From positions 1-16,847 of the forward strand of contig JANBTH010000464.1 of assembly GCA_027578815.1 (NCBI GenBank): a stretch of 16,847 bases of DNA, given 5' to 3'. Source of the stretch: Coemansia sp. RSA 1804. Lineage: Eukaryota > Kickxellomycota > Kickxellomycetes > Kickxellales > Kickxellaceae. Positions 16,410 to 16,847 of the stretch are shown here, in pieces; the stretch's first letter is position 1; each line of letters begins with the position of its first letter. The position numbers and the translations under genes are program-made. The notes below the pieces were generated by a model, which worked only from the letters and a program-made list of their open reading frames with translations, had not been told where the DNA came from and searched no databases.

Positions 16410-16847
16410 CCAACGGCGGATCTTGGGTCCTACATGGTCTTTTTTCTTCTTTTTGATACCACAGCTGCCATGATGTGGTGGTCTTTTTCTTTCTCTAGCA
16501 CATTGCCCGCATATGTCGCAACAGAAACCCCCCAGAACAAGCCCAGTGCAATTATTGTGTTCTGAAAACGAAGGAAATGTAAAACACGTGTGGCGCTCTT
16601 CTTTTCGCCGGCAGCACACTAACCAACAAGGGTTTCTCGACGATAGCTGCTGCTGCTGCTTTTTAGCTGAGCTTTGTGCTCTTGGACAAAGTTTTGTTTT
16701 TCCTTGAATGGCATACTCACAGTGGGTCTATTCTGCCATCCACAGTTCCAGCTCAGCCTTGCGTTTTCTCCCCCCTCTTCTTTTCTTCATCATTTCGCTA
16801 CTCTTATTTTTGCTTTAATTTTTCCTGCTCAACTGCTGCTCAATAAA

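Larger units (their letters stand above)
16019..16847. other. 3' flank of RRP5 and right-edge intergenic region
   Basis: About 830 bases without a convincing gene. It starts with a 12-bp tandem repeat in the RRP5 3'-UTR and continues with T-rich and TATATTT sequence (16091-16120) suited to a 3' end. It then holds a hairpin (16380-16409), a T-run (16439-16455), a CACGTG at 16585-16590 and a short CTG run (16647-16658). The last 80 bases are strongly pyrimidine-rich, as often seen just before fungal transcription starts, so another plus-strand gene may begin beyond the window. Confidence 0.5.

Noticed and set aside
16228..16473. 81-codon plus-strand frame downstream of RRP5
   Set aside because: It begins at a non-ATG codon, crosses the hairpin and T-run, and shows no coding character.

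Overview
This is nuclear DNA from a fungus. A large regulator with a Zn(II)2Cys6 binuclear cluster and a fungal-specific transcription factor domain is a fungal hallmark, and candidate introns carry yeast-type TACTAAC/CTAAC branch sites. Long intron-free reading frames and compact spacing hint at an early-diverging lineage such as Kickxellomycotina (Zoopagomycota). That placement is only an inference from general appearance.

Layout from left to right. (1) Positions 1-773, minus strand: the N-terminal part of an Arg/Ser/Gly-rich protein that runs off the left edge. (2) 774-1788: a divergent intergenic region with a TCACGTGA palindrome plus CCAAT, and a probable 5'-UTR intron of the next gene. 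(3) 1789-2001, plus strand: ribosomal protein eL29. (4) 2132-6130, minus strand, tail-to-tail with eL29: a 1332-residue Zn2Cys6 transcription factor with an AT-hook-like basic patch and polyglutamine tracts. (5) 6131-8855: 2.7 kb of AT-rich DNA without a convincing gene, with two inverted repeats. (6) 8856-9050, plus strand: a 64-residue secreted cysteine peptide with a CX3C-X8-CX3C arrangement. (7) 9671-16018, plus strand: RRP5, a 2115-residue pre-rRNA processing factor with many S1 domains, an acidic linker and C-terminal HAT/TPR-like repeats. (8) 16019-16847: a 12-bp tandem repeat, a hairpin, and a pyrimidine-rich tract at the right edge that may lead into another gene.

eL29 is a structural ribosomal protein and RRP5 works in ribosome assembly, so two translation-machinery genes lie within 15 kb, but nothing shows that they are co-regulated. 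Both appear to carry a 5'-UTR intron ending at or within a few bases of the start codon. No mobile element, tRNA, rRNA or CRISPR array was recognised. The least ordinary item is the secreted twin-CX3C peptide, whose spacing resembles alpha-hairpinin peptides known from plants and scorpions.
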